A stretch of 7,124 nucleotides of DNA, from positions 1 through 7,124 of the forward strand of contig JANYFH010000332.1 in assembly GCA_025362705.1 (NCBI GenBank). Reading direction: 5' to 3'. This DNA comes from Betaproteobacteria bacterium (GTDB taxonomy: Bacteria; Pseudomonadota; Gammaproteobacteria; Burkholderiales; Usitatibacteraceae). The position numbers were made by a program, and so were the translations under genes. The notes under the pieces were generated by a model. The model saw only the letters and a list, made by a program, of their open reading frames with translations, ran no database searches and had not been told where the DNA came from. Shown here piece by piece: positions 1 through 6,329 of the stretch (position 1 is the stretch's first letter; every line of letters begins with the position of its first letter).

Positions 1-237
1 TACTGTTCGCGTGACGCCGGCGCTTCCTGGCAGCGCCAGGATCGCGGCTTGCCATCGGCGCAGGCGTGGTTCACGGTGAAGCGACAAGCCATGGCCGCCG
101 ATCAGCACAAAGTGGTCGGGCTGTATTTCGGCACCACAAGCGGCGAAATGTGGGCAAGTTTTGACGAGGGTAGCAACTGGCATTGCCTGATGCTGCATCT
201 GCCGCATATTTACTCTGTCGAGGCACACAGTCTTTGA
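1..237 (+). CDS. BNR/Asp-box beta-propeller (sialidase-like) protein, C-terminal fragment
   Basis: The first 78 codons read open from the window edge to TGA at 235-237, so the 5' end lies outside. The fragment has a canonical Asp-box at residues 3-10 (S-R-D-A-G-A-S-W) and a second, near-canonical one at 53-60 (S-F-D-E-G-S-N-W). Between them is a hydrophobic strand with Gly-Leu-Tyr-Phe-Gly. Asp-boxes mark the turns of beta-propeller blades in sialidases, BNR-repeat glycosidases and YCF48/sortilin-like proteins. Such proteins are often annotated as exo-alpha-sialidase without evidence of activity, and no catalytic residues can be judged from this end. The stop overlaps the probable TTG start of the next gene, which suggests co-transcription and translational coupling. 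The family call is reasonably firm; enzymatic function is unknown. Confidence 0.72.
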   Translation, partial: YCSRDAGASWQRQDRGLPSAQAWFTVKRQAMAADQHKVVGLYFGTTSGEMWASFDEGSNWHCLMLHLPHIYSVEAHSL

Positions 238-494
238 AGGTGACACTGCCGACACCGCTGATCGAATACACCGATGGAAAGCGTGAAGTAACAGCCAGTG
301 GCAATACGCTCGATGATTTGTTGCTTGATCTGGATCGGCGCTATCCGGGCATACGATTTCGCATGATTGACGAGCAAGATCAAATTCGCGCGCACATCAA
401 GCTTTTTGTAAACGCCGAGCTTGAACGGTCTTTGAAGTCACCGTTGACTGAGCGCGATGAGGTCATCATCGTCGCCGCGTTGTCTGGCGGGTAA
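234..494 (+). CDS. MoaD/ThiS-family ubiquitin-like sulfur carrier (CysO-like)
   Basis: This is an 86-residue protein if translation starts at TTG 234. That codon overlaps the TGA of the upstream gene, and a GAGG lies at 220-223, ten bases before it. GTG at 240 is the alternative start, and the frame is open further upstream to TTG 183. The protein has the ubiquitin-fold carrier pattern: a first strand K-V-T-L-P, a helix around residues 25-37 (T-L-D-D-L-L-L-D-L), F-V-N at 58-60, and a C-terminal D-E-V-I-I-V-A-A-L-S-G-G. The terminal Gly85-Gly86 is the feature adenylated and thiocarboxylated in MoaD, ThiS and CysO. The N-terminal L-P-T-P-L and the A-x-G-x-T-L segment resemble mycobacterial CysO from memory more than MoaD. 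No moaE, thiG, cysM, or E1-like or JAMM gene is visible, so pathway assignment is open: cysteine synthesis, molybdopterin, or another thiocarboxylate use. Confidence 0.82.
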   Translation: MKVTLPTPLIEYTDGKREVTASGNTLDDLLLDLDRRYPGIRFRMIDEQDQIRAHIKLFVNAELERSLKSPLTERDEVIIVAALSGG

Positions 495-571
495 TGTGGC
501 AGCTGCTGATATTGGTGCAGCGCGTCATCAAAGCGACACGAATTCCAGACTAGAATGTGCCAGTAATAAGA

Positions 572-595
572 CGTCTCTGATTTCAACAGGAGACG
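572..595. repeat. Inverted repeat upstream of ugpB
   Basis: CGTCTC at 572-577 and GAGACG at 590-595 form a perfect 6-bp inverted repeat around a 12-base spacer, in the 142-base gap before ugpB. It could be an operator half-site pair or a weak leader hairpin. A TAGAAT at 551-556 could be a -10 element, but no convincing -35 stands 17 bases upstream of it. I see no CTGTCAT-type Pho-box repeat. The repeat is short enough to be chance. Confidence 0.25.
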
Positions 596-636
596 CGCTA
601 TCAAAAGTATCCACTGCTCGATCCCGGGAGACCTGC

Positions 637-1950
637 ATGAAAGCATTCCTCAAGTTGACATTGATTGCCGCCGCATCGCTTTGTTCGTCGCTCGCGTTTG
701 CGGAAACTGAAATCCAGATGTGGCATTCGATGAAAGGTGCGTTGAACGACAAGGTGAACGAACTCGCCACCAAATTCAATGCGACGCAAAAGGAATACAA
801 AATTGTGCCGGTATTCAAGGGCGAATACCCCGAGTCCATGACAGCCGCGATCGCGGCGTATCGTGCCGGTAATGCGCCGCATATTTTGCAAGTCTTTGAA
901 GTGGGTACCGCAACCATGATGGCCGCAAAAGGCGCGGTGGTGCCGGTCGCCAAACTCATGCGGGACGCGGACGAACCCTTTAACCCCAAGGCCTATTTAC
1001 CTGCCGTTGCGGGTTACTACACCGATAGCAAAGGCGACATGCTGTCGTTTCCGTTCAACAGTTCAACAATTGTTTTTTACGTCAACAAAGATGCTTTCAA
1101 GAAAGCCGGGCTCGATCCTGAAAAGGCTCCCAAAACCTGGAAAGAATTGCTGGCTGCTGCGGATAAATTGAAAGCATCAGGGCACAGCTGCCCATACACG
1201 TCCGGATGGCCGTCGTGGATGCACATCGAGAATTTCAGCGCGTGGCACAACGTGCCGATAGGCACCAAAGATAACGGCATGAACGGACTCGATACTCAAT
1301 TCCAGATCAACACACCTTTGCATGTGCGCCACATCACGATGATCGGCGACATGGCAAAAAAAGGTACGTTTAGCTATGCCGGACGCACCAATCAGGCGGA
1401 AGCAAAATTTTATTCTGGCGAGTGCGCGATGCTGACATCGTCTTCCGGCGCGCAGGCCAACATCCGTCGCAACGCCAAGTTTGCCTGGTCGGTGAATTTC
1501 ATCCCCTACCATGATGATGTCAAAGGCGCGCCGCAGAATTCGATTATTGGTGGCGCATCGCTTTGGGTAATGGGCGGCAAGACCAACAACGCGTACAAGG
1601 GCATTGCCAAGTATTTTGCCTTCCTCTCCACACCGGAAATACAAATGGATTGGCATACGTCGACCGGCTATGTGCCGATTACGATGGCCGCGTACGAAAT
1701 GACGCGTAAATCCGGTTACTACGAGAAAAATCCCGGTGCGGACATCGCGGTGAAGCAGCTTACCAACAAGCCGCCAACAGCAAACTCCAAAGGTCTTCGC
1801 TTTGGCAACTATGTGCAGGGACGCGAAGTGTTCGAAGAAGAAATGGAATCCGTGTTCGCGGGCAAGAAGGATGCCAAGACTGCTCTGGATGAGGCGGTCA
1901 AACGCGGGAATGAAATACTTCGCAAATTTCAGGCGACGAATAAACAATAG
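637..1950 (+). CDS. ugpB: sn-glycerol-3-phosphate ABC transporter, periplasmic binding protein UgpB
   Basis: This 437-residue protein captures sn-glycerol-3-phosphate and glycerophosphodiesters in the periplasm and delivers them to UgpAE; E. coli UgpB is about the same length. ATG 637 was chosen over starts further upstream in the open frame because GGGAG at 626-630 sits six bases before it. It also begins a clean signal peptide: Lys2/Lys6, a hydrophobic core, and an A-F-A cleavage site after residue 22. Family hallmarks include W-H-S-M at 29-32, P-F-N-S-S-T followed by V-N-K-D-A-F-K-K-A-G-L-D-P, N-F-S-A-W, I-I-G-G-A-S-L-W-V-M, Y-E-K-N-P-G-A-D and a C-terminal A-x-x-R-G-N-x-x-L-R-x-F. These match the E. 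coli protein as I remember it. It is the first gene of ugpBAEC. The 148-base hairpin-rich spacer after it may set a higher level of binding protein than permease. Confidence 0.95.
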   Translation: MKAFLKLTLIAAASLCSSLAFAETEIQMWHSMKGALNDKVNELATKFNATQKEYKIVPVFKGEYPESMTAAIAAYRAGNAPHILQVFEVGTATMMAAKGAVVPVAKLMRDADEPFNPKAYLPAVAGYYTDSKGDMLSFPFNSSTIVFYVNKDAFKKAGLDPEKAPKTWKELLAAADKLKASGHSCPYTSGWPSWMHIENFSAWHNVPIGTKDNGMNGLDTQFQINTPLHVRHITMIGDMAKKGTFSYAGRTNQAEAKFYSGECAMLTSSSGAQANIRRNAKFAWSVNFIPYHDDVKGAPQNSIIGGASLWVMGGKTNNAYKGIAKYFAFLSTPEIQMDWHTSTGYVPITMAAYEMTRKSGYYEKNPGADIAVKQLTNKPPTANSKGLRFGNYVQGREVFEEEMESVFAGKKDAKTALDEAVKRGNEILRKFQATNKQ

Positions 1951-1962
1951 CGAGAAAAAAGT

Positions 1963-1985
1963 CCCTCTCCCCTCGTGGGAGAGGG
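1963..1985. repeat. Perfect 9-bp hairpin, REP-like unit 1 in ugpB-ugpA spacer
   Basis: CCCTCTCCC at 1963-1971 and GGGAGAGGG at 1977-1985 form a perfect 9-bp stem with a 5-base loop, 12 bases after the ugpB stop. No T-tract follows it, so it is not a canonical intrinsic terminator. It is more likely an mRNA 3'-end stabiliser or partial attenuator. The CCCTCTCCC/GGGAGAGGG core is a sequence I recall from dispersed intergenic palindromes in many proteobacterial genomes. Confidence 0.75.
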
Positions 1986-2009
1986 GGTTCGGCATCTGAG
2001 TGAACATCC

Positions 2010-2069
2010 CCCTCTCCCTCGGTCCCTCTGCTTCGCTTCAAGTGTGCCCTTTTCCCACCGGGGAGAGGG
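2010..2069. repeat. Second REP-like inverted repeat in ugpB-ugpA spacer
   Basis: The same arms recur: CCCTCTCCC at 2010-2018 and GGGAGAGGG at 2061-2069. The stem continues inward with CGGT at 2020-2023 pairing ACCG at 2057-2060, leaving T2019 as a single bulge. That gives 13 paired bases around a loop of about 33 bases. Because the arms are identical to those of unit 1, alternative pairings between the two units are also possible. The element ends 29 bases before the ugpA start codon. Confidence 0.7.
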
Positions 2070-2098
2070 AAGCAAATCTAAATCGAAACTTTTGCTGA

Positions 2099-2980
2099 AT
2101 GGAAAAACGCGTCGTATTCAGATCTGCGTGGTTGCCGTATCTGCTGGTCGCGCCGCAGATCGCCATCACGATCATTTTCTTTTTCTGGCCTGCGTTTCAA
2201 GCCGTGTATCAATCGCTGCTGTCGCAGGATGCTTTCGGATTGCACACCGAGTTTGTCTGGTTTGAGAACTTCAAGACGCTGTTTGCCGATGATCATTACC
2301 TGCTGTCATTTCAGACTACCGCGATATTCAGTTTGCTCGTTGCATCACTCGGCCTGTCAATTTCGTTGCTACTCGCAGTCGCCGCCGACCGCATCGTTCG
2401 CGGTGCCTTCATCTTCAAGACGCTACTGATCTGGCCTTACGCGGTCGCACCTGCCATCGCGGGAGTGTTGTGGGCGTTCCTGTTTGCGCCATCGATTGGC
2501 ATCCTTGGTTATGTATTGAAGCAGTGGGGCGTACCGTGGAACTACATGCTCAACGGTGACCACGCCATGATTCTGGTGGTGGTTGCTTCGGTATGGAAAC
2601 AGATCAGCTATAACTTTCTGTTCTTCCTTGCCGGCTTGCAATCGATCCCGCGGTCACTGATGGAGGCGGCAGCCATTGATGGTGCCTCGCCGTTCCGGCG
2701 ATTCTGGACGATTGTTTTCCCCTTGCTGTCTCCCACTACGTTCTTCCTGCTAGTGGTCAACATCGTCTACGCTTTTTTCGATACCTTCGGTGTCATCGAT
2801 GCGACGACGCAGGGTGGTCCCGCAACCTCTACACAAATTCTCGTTTACAAGGTTTATTACGACGGCGTGAAGGCAGCAGACCTTGGCGGCTCATCGGCAC
2901 AGTCGGTGATTTTGATGTGTATCGTGATTGCGCTATCGGTGATTCAATTCAGATTCGTGGAAAAGAAAGTGCAGTACTGA
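2099..2980 (+). CDS. ugpA: sn-glycerol-3-phosphate ABC transporter, permease UgpA
   Basis: This 293-residue inner-membrane permease is one half of the transmembrane channel of the Ugp importer. It is largely hydrophobic, with segments near residues 12-32, 73-95, 104-130, 155-180, 203-228 and 268-285, consistent with the usual six helices. The binding-protein-dependent permease EAA loop, which docks on the ATPase, begins at Glu189 (E-A-A-A-I-D-G, 189-195) and continues into F-W-x-I-V-F-P-L-L-S-P. ATG 2099 is fixed as the earliest possible start because an in-frame TGA immediately precedes it (2096-2098). No good Shine-Dalgarno sequence is seen; the nearest purine run is at 2061-2072, inside the hairpin arm. 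The 293-residue length is normal for the family. The stop is six bases before ugpE. Confidence 0.94.
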   Translation: MEKRVVFRSAWLPYLLVAPQIAITIIFFFWPAFQAVYQSLLSQDAFGLHTEFVWFENFKTLFADDHYLLSFQTTAIFSLLVASLGLSISLLLAVAADRIVRGAFIFKTLLIWPYAVAPAIAGVLWAFLFAPSIGILGYVLKQWGVPWNYMLNGDHAMILVVVASVWKQISYNFLFFLAGLQSIPRSLMEAAAIDGASPFRRFWTIVFPLLSPTTFFLLVVNIVYAFFDTFGVIDATTQGGPATSTQILVYKVYYDGVKAADLGGSSAQSVILMCIVIALSVIQFRFVEKKVQY

Positions 2981-2986
2981 AACGCC

Positions 2987-3835
2987 ATGGTTGAAAACCG
3001 CCCCTGGATGACGGCTTTTTACTACGTCACGCTGACACTCGGTGTGCTGGTGGTCGCATTCCCGTTGTACGTCACATTCGTTGCTTCGACGCTGACACTC
3101 GAACAGATTTTGTCGGTGCCGATGCCGTTGATCCCTGGCGACCAGTTCATGAATAACTATTCGCAAGTTCTAACGGGCGGCTCGACCAGGGGCGCTTCAG
3201 CACCTGTCGGCAGGATGATGTTGAACAGCAGCATCATGGCGCTCGTTATCGCGTTCGGCAAGATCGCCATTTCCATCATCTCCGCATTCGCCATCGTTTA
3301 TTTTCGTTTTCCGCTGCGTAATTTTTTCTTCTGGATGATTTTTATCACGCTGATGTTGCCCGTGGAAGTGCGCATTATTCCAACGTTCAAGGTTGTTGCC
3401 GATCTGGGTATGCTGGATTCCTATGCAGGTTTGACGTTGCCGCTGATCGCTTCGGCGACGGCGACGTTTCTGTTCAGGCAGTTTTTTTTCACCATTCCCG
3501 ATGAACTTGCTGAAGCGGCACGCATGGATGGCGCGGGGCCGATGCGATTTTTCTGGGATGTGGTGTTGCCACTTTCCAAAACATCGATTGCGGCGCTGTT
3601 TGTCATTCAGTTTATTTACGGCTGGAATCAGTATTTGTGGCCGTTGCTGATTACCACGCAGGAGTCGATGTACACGACGGTGATCGGGATCAAACGGATG
3701 ATTTCCGGCGGTGATGCAGCGACCGAGTGGAACCTGGTGATGGCCACAGCGATATTGGCGATGGTGCCGCCAGCGCTGGTGGTGATATTGATGCAGAGGT
3801 GGTTCGTTAAGGGTTTGGTGGAGACGGAGAAATGA
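2987..3835 (+). CDS. ugpE: sn-glycerol-3-phosphate ABC transporter, permease UgpE
   Basis: This 282-residue inner-membrane protein is the second permease half, partner of UgpA. Hydrophobic segments lie near residues 10-35, 82-105, 111-125, 146-170, 197-220 and 250-272. The EAA loop is E-A-A-R-M-D-G at 176-182, followed by F-F-W-D-V-V-L-P-L. F-x-x-x-Y-S-Q-V-L near residues 54-62 also fits the MalG/UgpE type of permease. ATG 2987 lies six bases after the ugpA stop, so the two are certainly one transcript. The ribosome-binding site is poor, which suggests coupling to ugpA translation. The gene ends at TGA 3833-3835, and a long repeat block then separates it from ugpC. Confidence 0.94.
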   Translation: MVENRPWMTAFYYVTLTLGVLVVAFPLYVTFVASTLTLEQILSVPMPLIPGDQFMNNYSQVLTGGSTRGASAPVGRMMLNSSIMALVIAFGKIAISIISAFAIVYFRFPLRNFFFWMIFITLMLPVEVRIIPTFKVVADLGMLDSYAGLTLPLIASATATFLFRQFFFTIPDELAEAARMDGAGPMRFFWDVVLPLSKTSIAALFVIQFIYGWNQYLWPLLITTQESMYTTVIGIKRMISGGDAATEWNLVMATAILAMVPPALVVILMQRWFVKGLVETEK

Positions 3836-4238
3836 TTTCGTTTTTTGCAAACTCAAGAACCGGCGCGGCTTCTGGCTGCATTTCTGCTTGGAAGACTCGT
3901 GGATATTTGTTCTACGGGGATTTATGCGGGGTTGCCCGGCGGCAACCTGCTTTCTTTGCTTCGCCAAAGAAAGTAGGCAAAGAAAGGCGACCCGAGGTTC
4001 GTCGCCGCTATGCGGTTCCCTCCGTTACTCGAAACGACAGGCCGCTGCGGAACTCGGGCTCGATAAGTATCTCGCAACTGATTTCGTTTGTGCTCGCTCT
4101 CAGACAGTCCTCGCGGACATCCCCTGTCGCTTCTGCATTACTCGGCGACTCTCATCGGGGCCGACGCGTTTCGCGACCATGTTCGTGTATTCCCGTCATT
4201 CCCGCACATTGGGAATCCAAGCTGAATAAAGAAACACA
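3836..4238. repeat. 403-base non-coding spacer of dispersed intergenic repeats, inside the ugp operon
   Basis: This is the only stretch over 300 bases without a credible gene. It holds at least three clear hairpins. GGTTGCC 3930-3936 pairs GGCAACC 3941-3947; CTTTCTTTG 3950-3958 pairs CAAAGAAAG 3965-3973; GGCGAC 3986-3991 pairs GTCGCC 4001-4006. A CAAAGAAAG-type 9-mer repeats in tandem at 3965-3973 and about 3979-3986. The segment from about 3915 to 4170 resembles an intergenic repeat I recall from Burkholderiales genomes (a core with G-T-T-G-C-C-C-G-G-C-G-G-C-A-A-C, then the C-T-T-T-C-T-T-T-G hairpin). Two overlapping open frames here (3832-4251 and 3888-4229) encode only low-complexity, Arg/Ser/Cys-rich translations and run into ugpC. 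I treat them as spurious. The repeat boundaries are approximate. Confidence 0.65.
4198..4216. repeat. Small palindromic repeat (ATTCCC/GGGAAT type) before ugpC
   Basis: ATTCCC at 4198-4203 and GGGAAT at 4211-4216 form a 6-bp hairpin with a 7-base loop, within the context CGTCATTCCCG...GGGAATCCA. That context resembles another very common small dispersed palindrome of proteobacteria. It appears to be a separate element from the longer repeat upstream, and it ends 22 bases before the ugpC start. Confidence 0.5.
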
Positions 4239-5300
4239 ATGGCAAACATAACTCTCAAAGGCGTCAAAAAATCCTACGGCAATAACGCCGTGGTACATGG
4301 TGTGGACGTCGACATCGCTGATGGGGAATTTATCGTCATCGTCGGTCCGTCGGGTTGCGGCAAGTCCACGCTGCTGCGGATGATTGCGGGCCTGGAAATA
4401 ATCACGGGCGGCGAAGTTTCCATCGGTGGGAAGGTCGTCAATGATCTTGAGCCTAAAGACCGTGACATCGCGATGGTGTTCCAGAATTACGCCTTGTATC
4501 CGCACATGTCGGTGTACGACAACATGGCGTACGGCTTACGAATTCGTAAACTCTCGGATGCCGATATCGAAACCCGTGTGCAAAAGGCGGCGAAAATTCT
4601 TGAGCTGGGCGTGCTGTTGCAACGAAAGCCGCGCGAGCTTTCCGGCGGACAGCGCCAACGGGTTGCGATGGGGCGCGCAATTGTGCGTGAGCCGGCTGCT
4701 TTCCTGTTTGATGAGCCGTTGTCGAATCTCGATGCGAAGTTGCGGGTACAGATGCGACTGGAAATCCAGAAGCTGCATCGCGAATTGAAAACCACCAGCA
4801 TTTTCGTCACCCATGATCAAGTCGAGGCCATGACACTGGCGGAGCGCATGATCGTGATGAACGCGGGCCGCGCGGAGCAAATTGGTGCGCCGATGGAGGT
4901 CTACGACAATCCGTCTTCCATGTTTGTAGCAGGTTTCATCGGCTCACCGGCGATGAATTTTCTGCCCGGCGTCGTTAAGGCTGGCAGCCTGGATCTGGCC
5001 GAAGGCGTTCGCATTGCTTTGCCGGTGGCGATTCGCGAAAAAACCAAAGACGGGGATACGATCACACTCGGCGTGCGTCCTGAGCACTTTGCTGTTACCG
5101 CCAGTGGCATGCCGTTTCGGGTCGAGAACGCAGAGGCACTGGGTGCGGATTCCCTCGTGCATGGATACATTGCCGGCGCTCTCTGTGTGGTACGTGTCGA
5201 TGGCCATTCGCGTCATGCCAATGGTGATTTATTGAATGTCACGCCGGCGGCCGACAAACTCTATTTCTTTGATTCCGCGAACGGGGCGCGTGTTGCTTAG
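4239..5300 (+). CDS. ugpC: sn-glycerol-3-phosphate ABC transporter, ATP-binding protein UgpC
   Basis: This 353-residue cytoplasmic ATPase powers glycerol-3-phosphate uptake through UgpAE. All nucleotide-binding motifs are intact: Walker A G-P-S-G-C-G-K-S-T at 36-44, Q-loop Gln82, signature L-S-G-G-Q at 134-138, Walker B ending F-D-E-P at 157-160, D-loop S-N-L-D at 162-165, and switch His192. After about residue 235 comes the TOBE/OB-fold regulatory domain of the MalK/UgpC subfamily, including L-G-V-R-P-E-H-F. The length matches the family. ATG 4239 gives the expected N-terminus (M-A-N-I-T-L-K-G-V-K-K-S-Y), but only a weak purine stretch precedes it. UgpC and MalK are close paralogues, so the symbol rests on the ugpBAE neighbours. 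The stop TAG at 5298-5300 directly abuts the left terminal repeat of a MITE. Confidence 0.94.
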   Translation: MANITLKGVKKSYGNNAVVHGVDVDIADGEFIVIVGPSGCGKSTLLRMIAGLEIITGGEVSIGGKVVNDLEPKDRDIAMVFQNYALYPHMSVYDNMAYGLRIRKLSDADIETRVQKAAKILELGVLLQRKPRELSGGQRQRVAMGRAIVREPAAFLFDEPLSNLDAKLRVQMRLEIQKLHRELKTTSIFVTHDQVEAMTLAERMIVMNAGRAEQIGAPMEVYDNPSSMFVAGFIGSPAMNFLPGVVKAGSLDLAEGVRIALPVAIREKTKDGDTITLGVRPEHFAVTASGMPFRVENAEALGADSLVHGYIAGALCVVRVDGHSRHANGDLLNVTPAADKLYFFDSANGARVA

Positions 5301-5464
5301 GGAACTTCTGATCAAGTCCATTCCGAAAATCTTGCGTCGATATTGGGGCATCTGCTGCGTTGCACTCCTCGTGCGGTAGCTTAAGCAACGCACCTTCGTC
5401 GTGCGCCTTGCATGTACCCCAATCTCAACACAATCTTTTCGAAAGCGACTTAATCAGATGTTCC
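5301..5464. mobile_element. 164-bp MITE-like element with long terminal inverted repeats
   Basis: The left end, 5301-5334, and the reverse complement of the right end, 5431-5464, match at 27 of 34 positions, and at 16 of the first 18. Weaker complementarity continues inward around ATTGGGG (about 5339-5355 against 5410-5426). A perfect central palindrome, TGCGTTGC 5356-5363 / GCAACGCA 5385-5392, completes a near full-length foldback. No transposase is encoded. TTAG (5297-5300) and CTAG (5465-5468) flank the ends. Both fit the YTAR 4-bp target duplication that I recall for the IS5 group, with one base difference; TAG is the shared core. I infer a non-autonomous element mobilised by an IS5-like transposase. 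The insertion junction coincides with the ugpC stop codon on the left. Confidence 0.75.
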
Positions 5465-6243
5465 CTAGTTCATTGCCATCAACAAATGAAGTTCGTTTTC
5501 TTGAAGAACTGACGCTCGCGACATCTCCCGCAATTCATCAATGGCTATACGACGGATGGGTCGTGCGCGCATCCGGAAACGATGTTCGCCGCGCCAATAG
5601 CGCGACGGTTTTCTATCCTTCTTCGATCGCGCTGGAAGAGAAAATTGATGTCGTCGAAGAATGGTATCGCCTGCATCAGCAAGGTGCGATGTTTCGCCTG
5701 AACGACACCCTGACACCGCCGGAACTGGACGGCTTGCTCGCACGTCGCGGCTATACCCGCGAAATGGATACATTCATGATGACGGCCGATATTGCGTCGC
5801 TGGCACTCGATCTCGCCGTGCCGCAGGGGCTTCGCGTGCTCGAGCGAAACAGTATCGATGGCATTGCAGACGTTCATCAATTGAAAGGCAGTACGGCGAC
5901 GATGGCCGGACGCGATGCTGCACGGCAATCGCTGTGGCGCGGTCCCGAGCAATATCTCGCGCTCAAATCGATCAACGGACTCGTCAGTGGTGGCATGGCA
6001 CGCGTGCAGAATGGCTGCGTAGGCATCTTCACCATGCGCACTGCCGAAAAATCGCGTGGCAAGGGCTATGCGGGCTTGCTGGTTGCGCAACTTCTCGCGT
6101 GGGGCAGGGCACAGGGCGCACGCTCCGCATTTTTGCAGGTGGATCAATCCAACGAAGTTGCCATCAATCTTTACCGTCGCTTCGGGTTTGTACCGCGCTA
6201 CGGGTATTGGCAGCGCGTGCAAGCTGCGCCAGTCAGGAAATGA
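5458..6243 (+). CDS. GNAT-family N-acetyltransferase
   Basis: This predicted cytoplasmic acetyl-CoA-dependent acyltransferase has 261 residues from ATG 5458. The catalytic GNAT domain is in the C-terminal half. Strand G-I-F-T-M-R-T is followed by the acetyl-CoA pyrophosphate-binding motif R-G-K-G-Y-A-G at 200-206 (the Q/R-x-x-G-x-G/A pattern). Then come helix L-L-V-A-Q-L-L-A-W, strand A-F-L-Q-V and the motif-B segment N-x-x-A-I-N-L-Y-R-R-F-G-F-V-P-R-Y-G-Y-W. The first 120 or so residues are less recognisable and may be a degenerate second GNAT fold. Substrate is unknown. The start is uncertain: ATG 5458 lies inside the right terminal repeat of the MITE, has no strong ribosome-binding site, and the frame is open upstream to GTG 5401. 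TTG 5473 is the first candidate outside the element. Confidence 0.85.
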   Translation: MFPSSLPSTNEVRFLEELTLATSPAIHQWLYDGWVVRASGNDVRRANSATVFYPSSIALEEKIDVVEEWYRLHQQGAMFRLNDTLTPPELDGLLARRGYTREMDTFMMTADIASLALDLAVPQGLRVLERNSIDGIADVHQLKGSTATMAGRDAARQSLWRGPEQYLALKSINGLVSGGMARVQNGCVGIFTMRTAEKSRGKGYAGLLVAQLLAWGRAQGARSAFLQVDQSNEVAINLYRRFGFVPRYGYWQRVQAAPVRK

Positions 6244-6329
6244 AATGGCAAATTGTGTTCGCGTCCATGATGAAATATCCGGGCTAAACTAACGCCCCGG
6301 GTTCCTGACTTTCATAAACAACTATTTCC

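Noticed and set aside
457..636. A 60-residue N-terminal extension of UgpB using the upstream start at 457.
   Set aside because: It would overlap the sulfur-carrier gene and bury the signal peptide. ATG 637 has a good ribosome-binding site and starts a textbook signal peptide.
1177..2007. A long antisense frame (276 codons) across ugpB, and similar minus-strand frames opposite ugpE and the GNAT gene.
   Set aside because: These are codon-composition shadows of strongly supported + strand genes, with no recognisable domain in their translations.
1963..2069. Rho-independent terminator ending ugpB transcription.
   Set aside because: The stems are strong but no run of T follows either one, and the permease genes downstream need the same transcript. 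REP-like palindromes fit better.
3915..4170. CRISPR array or structured regulatory RNA (riboswitch) in the ugpE-ugpC spacer.
   Set aside because: There are no regularly spaced identical direct repeats, and the hairpins fit dispersed palindromic repeats better. I recognise no riboswitch core.
3832..4251. A 139-codon open frame whose ATG overlaps the ugpE stop, and a 113-codon frame at 3888-4229, as genes between ugpE and ugpC.
   Set aside because: They lie within palindromic repeat DNA, their translations are Arg/Ser/Cys-rich without recognisable domains, and the longer one overlaps the ugpC start. They look like chance frames in a dispersed repeat.
6279..6300. CCGGG 6279-6283 / CCCGG 6296-6300 as an intrinsic terminator after the GNAT gene.
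   Set aside because: The stem is only 5 bp with a 12-base loop, and no T-tract follows. The support is too weak.
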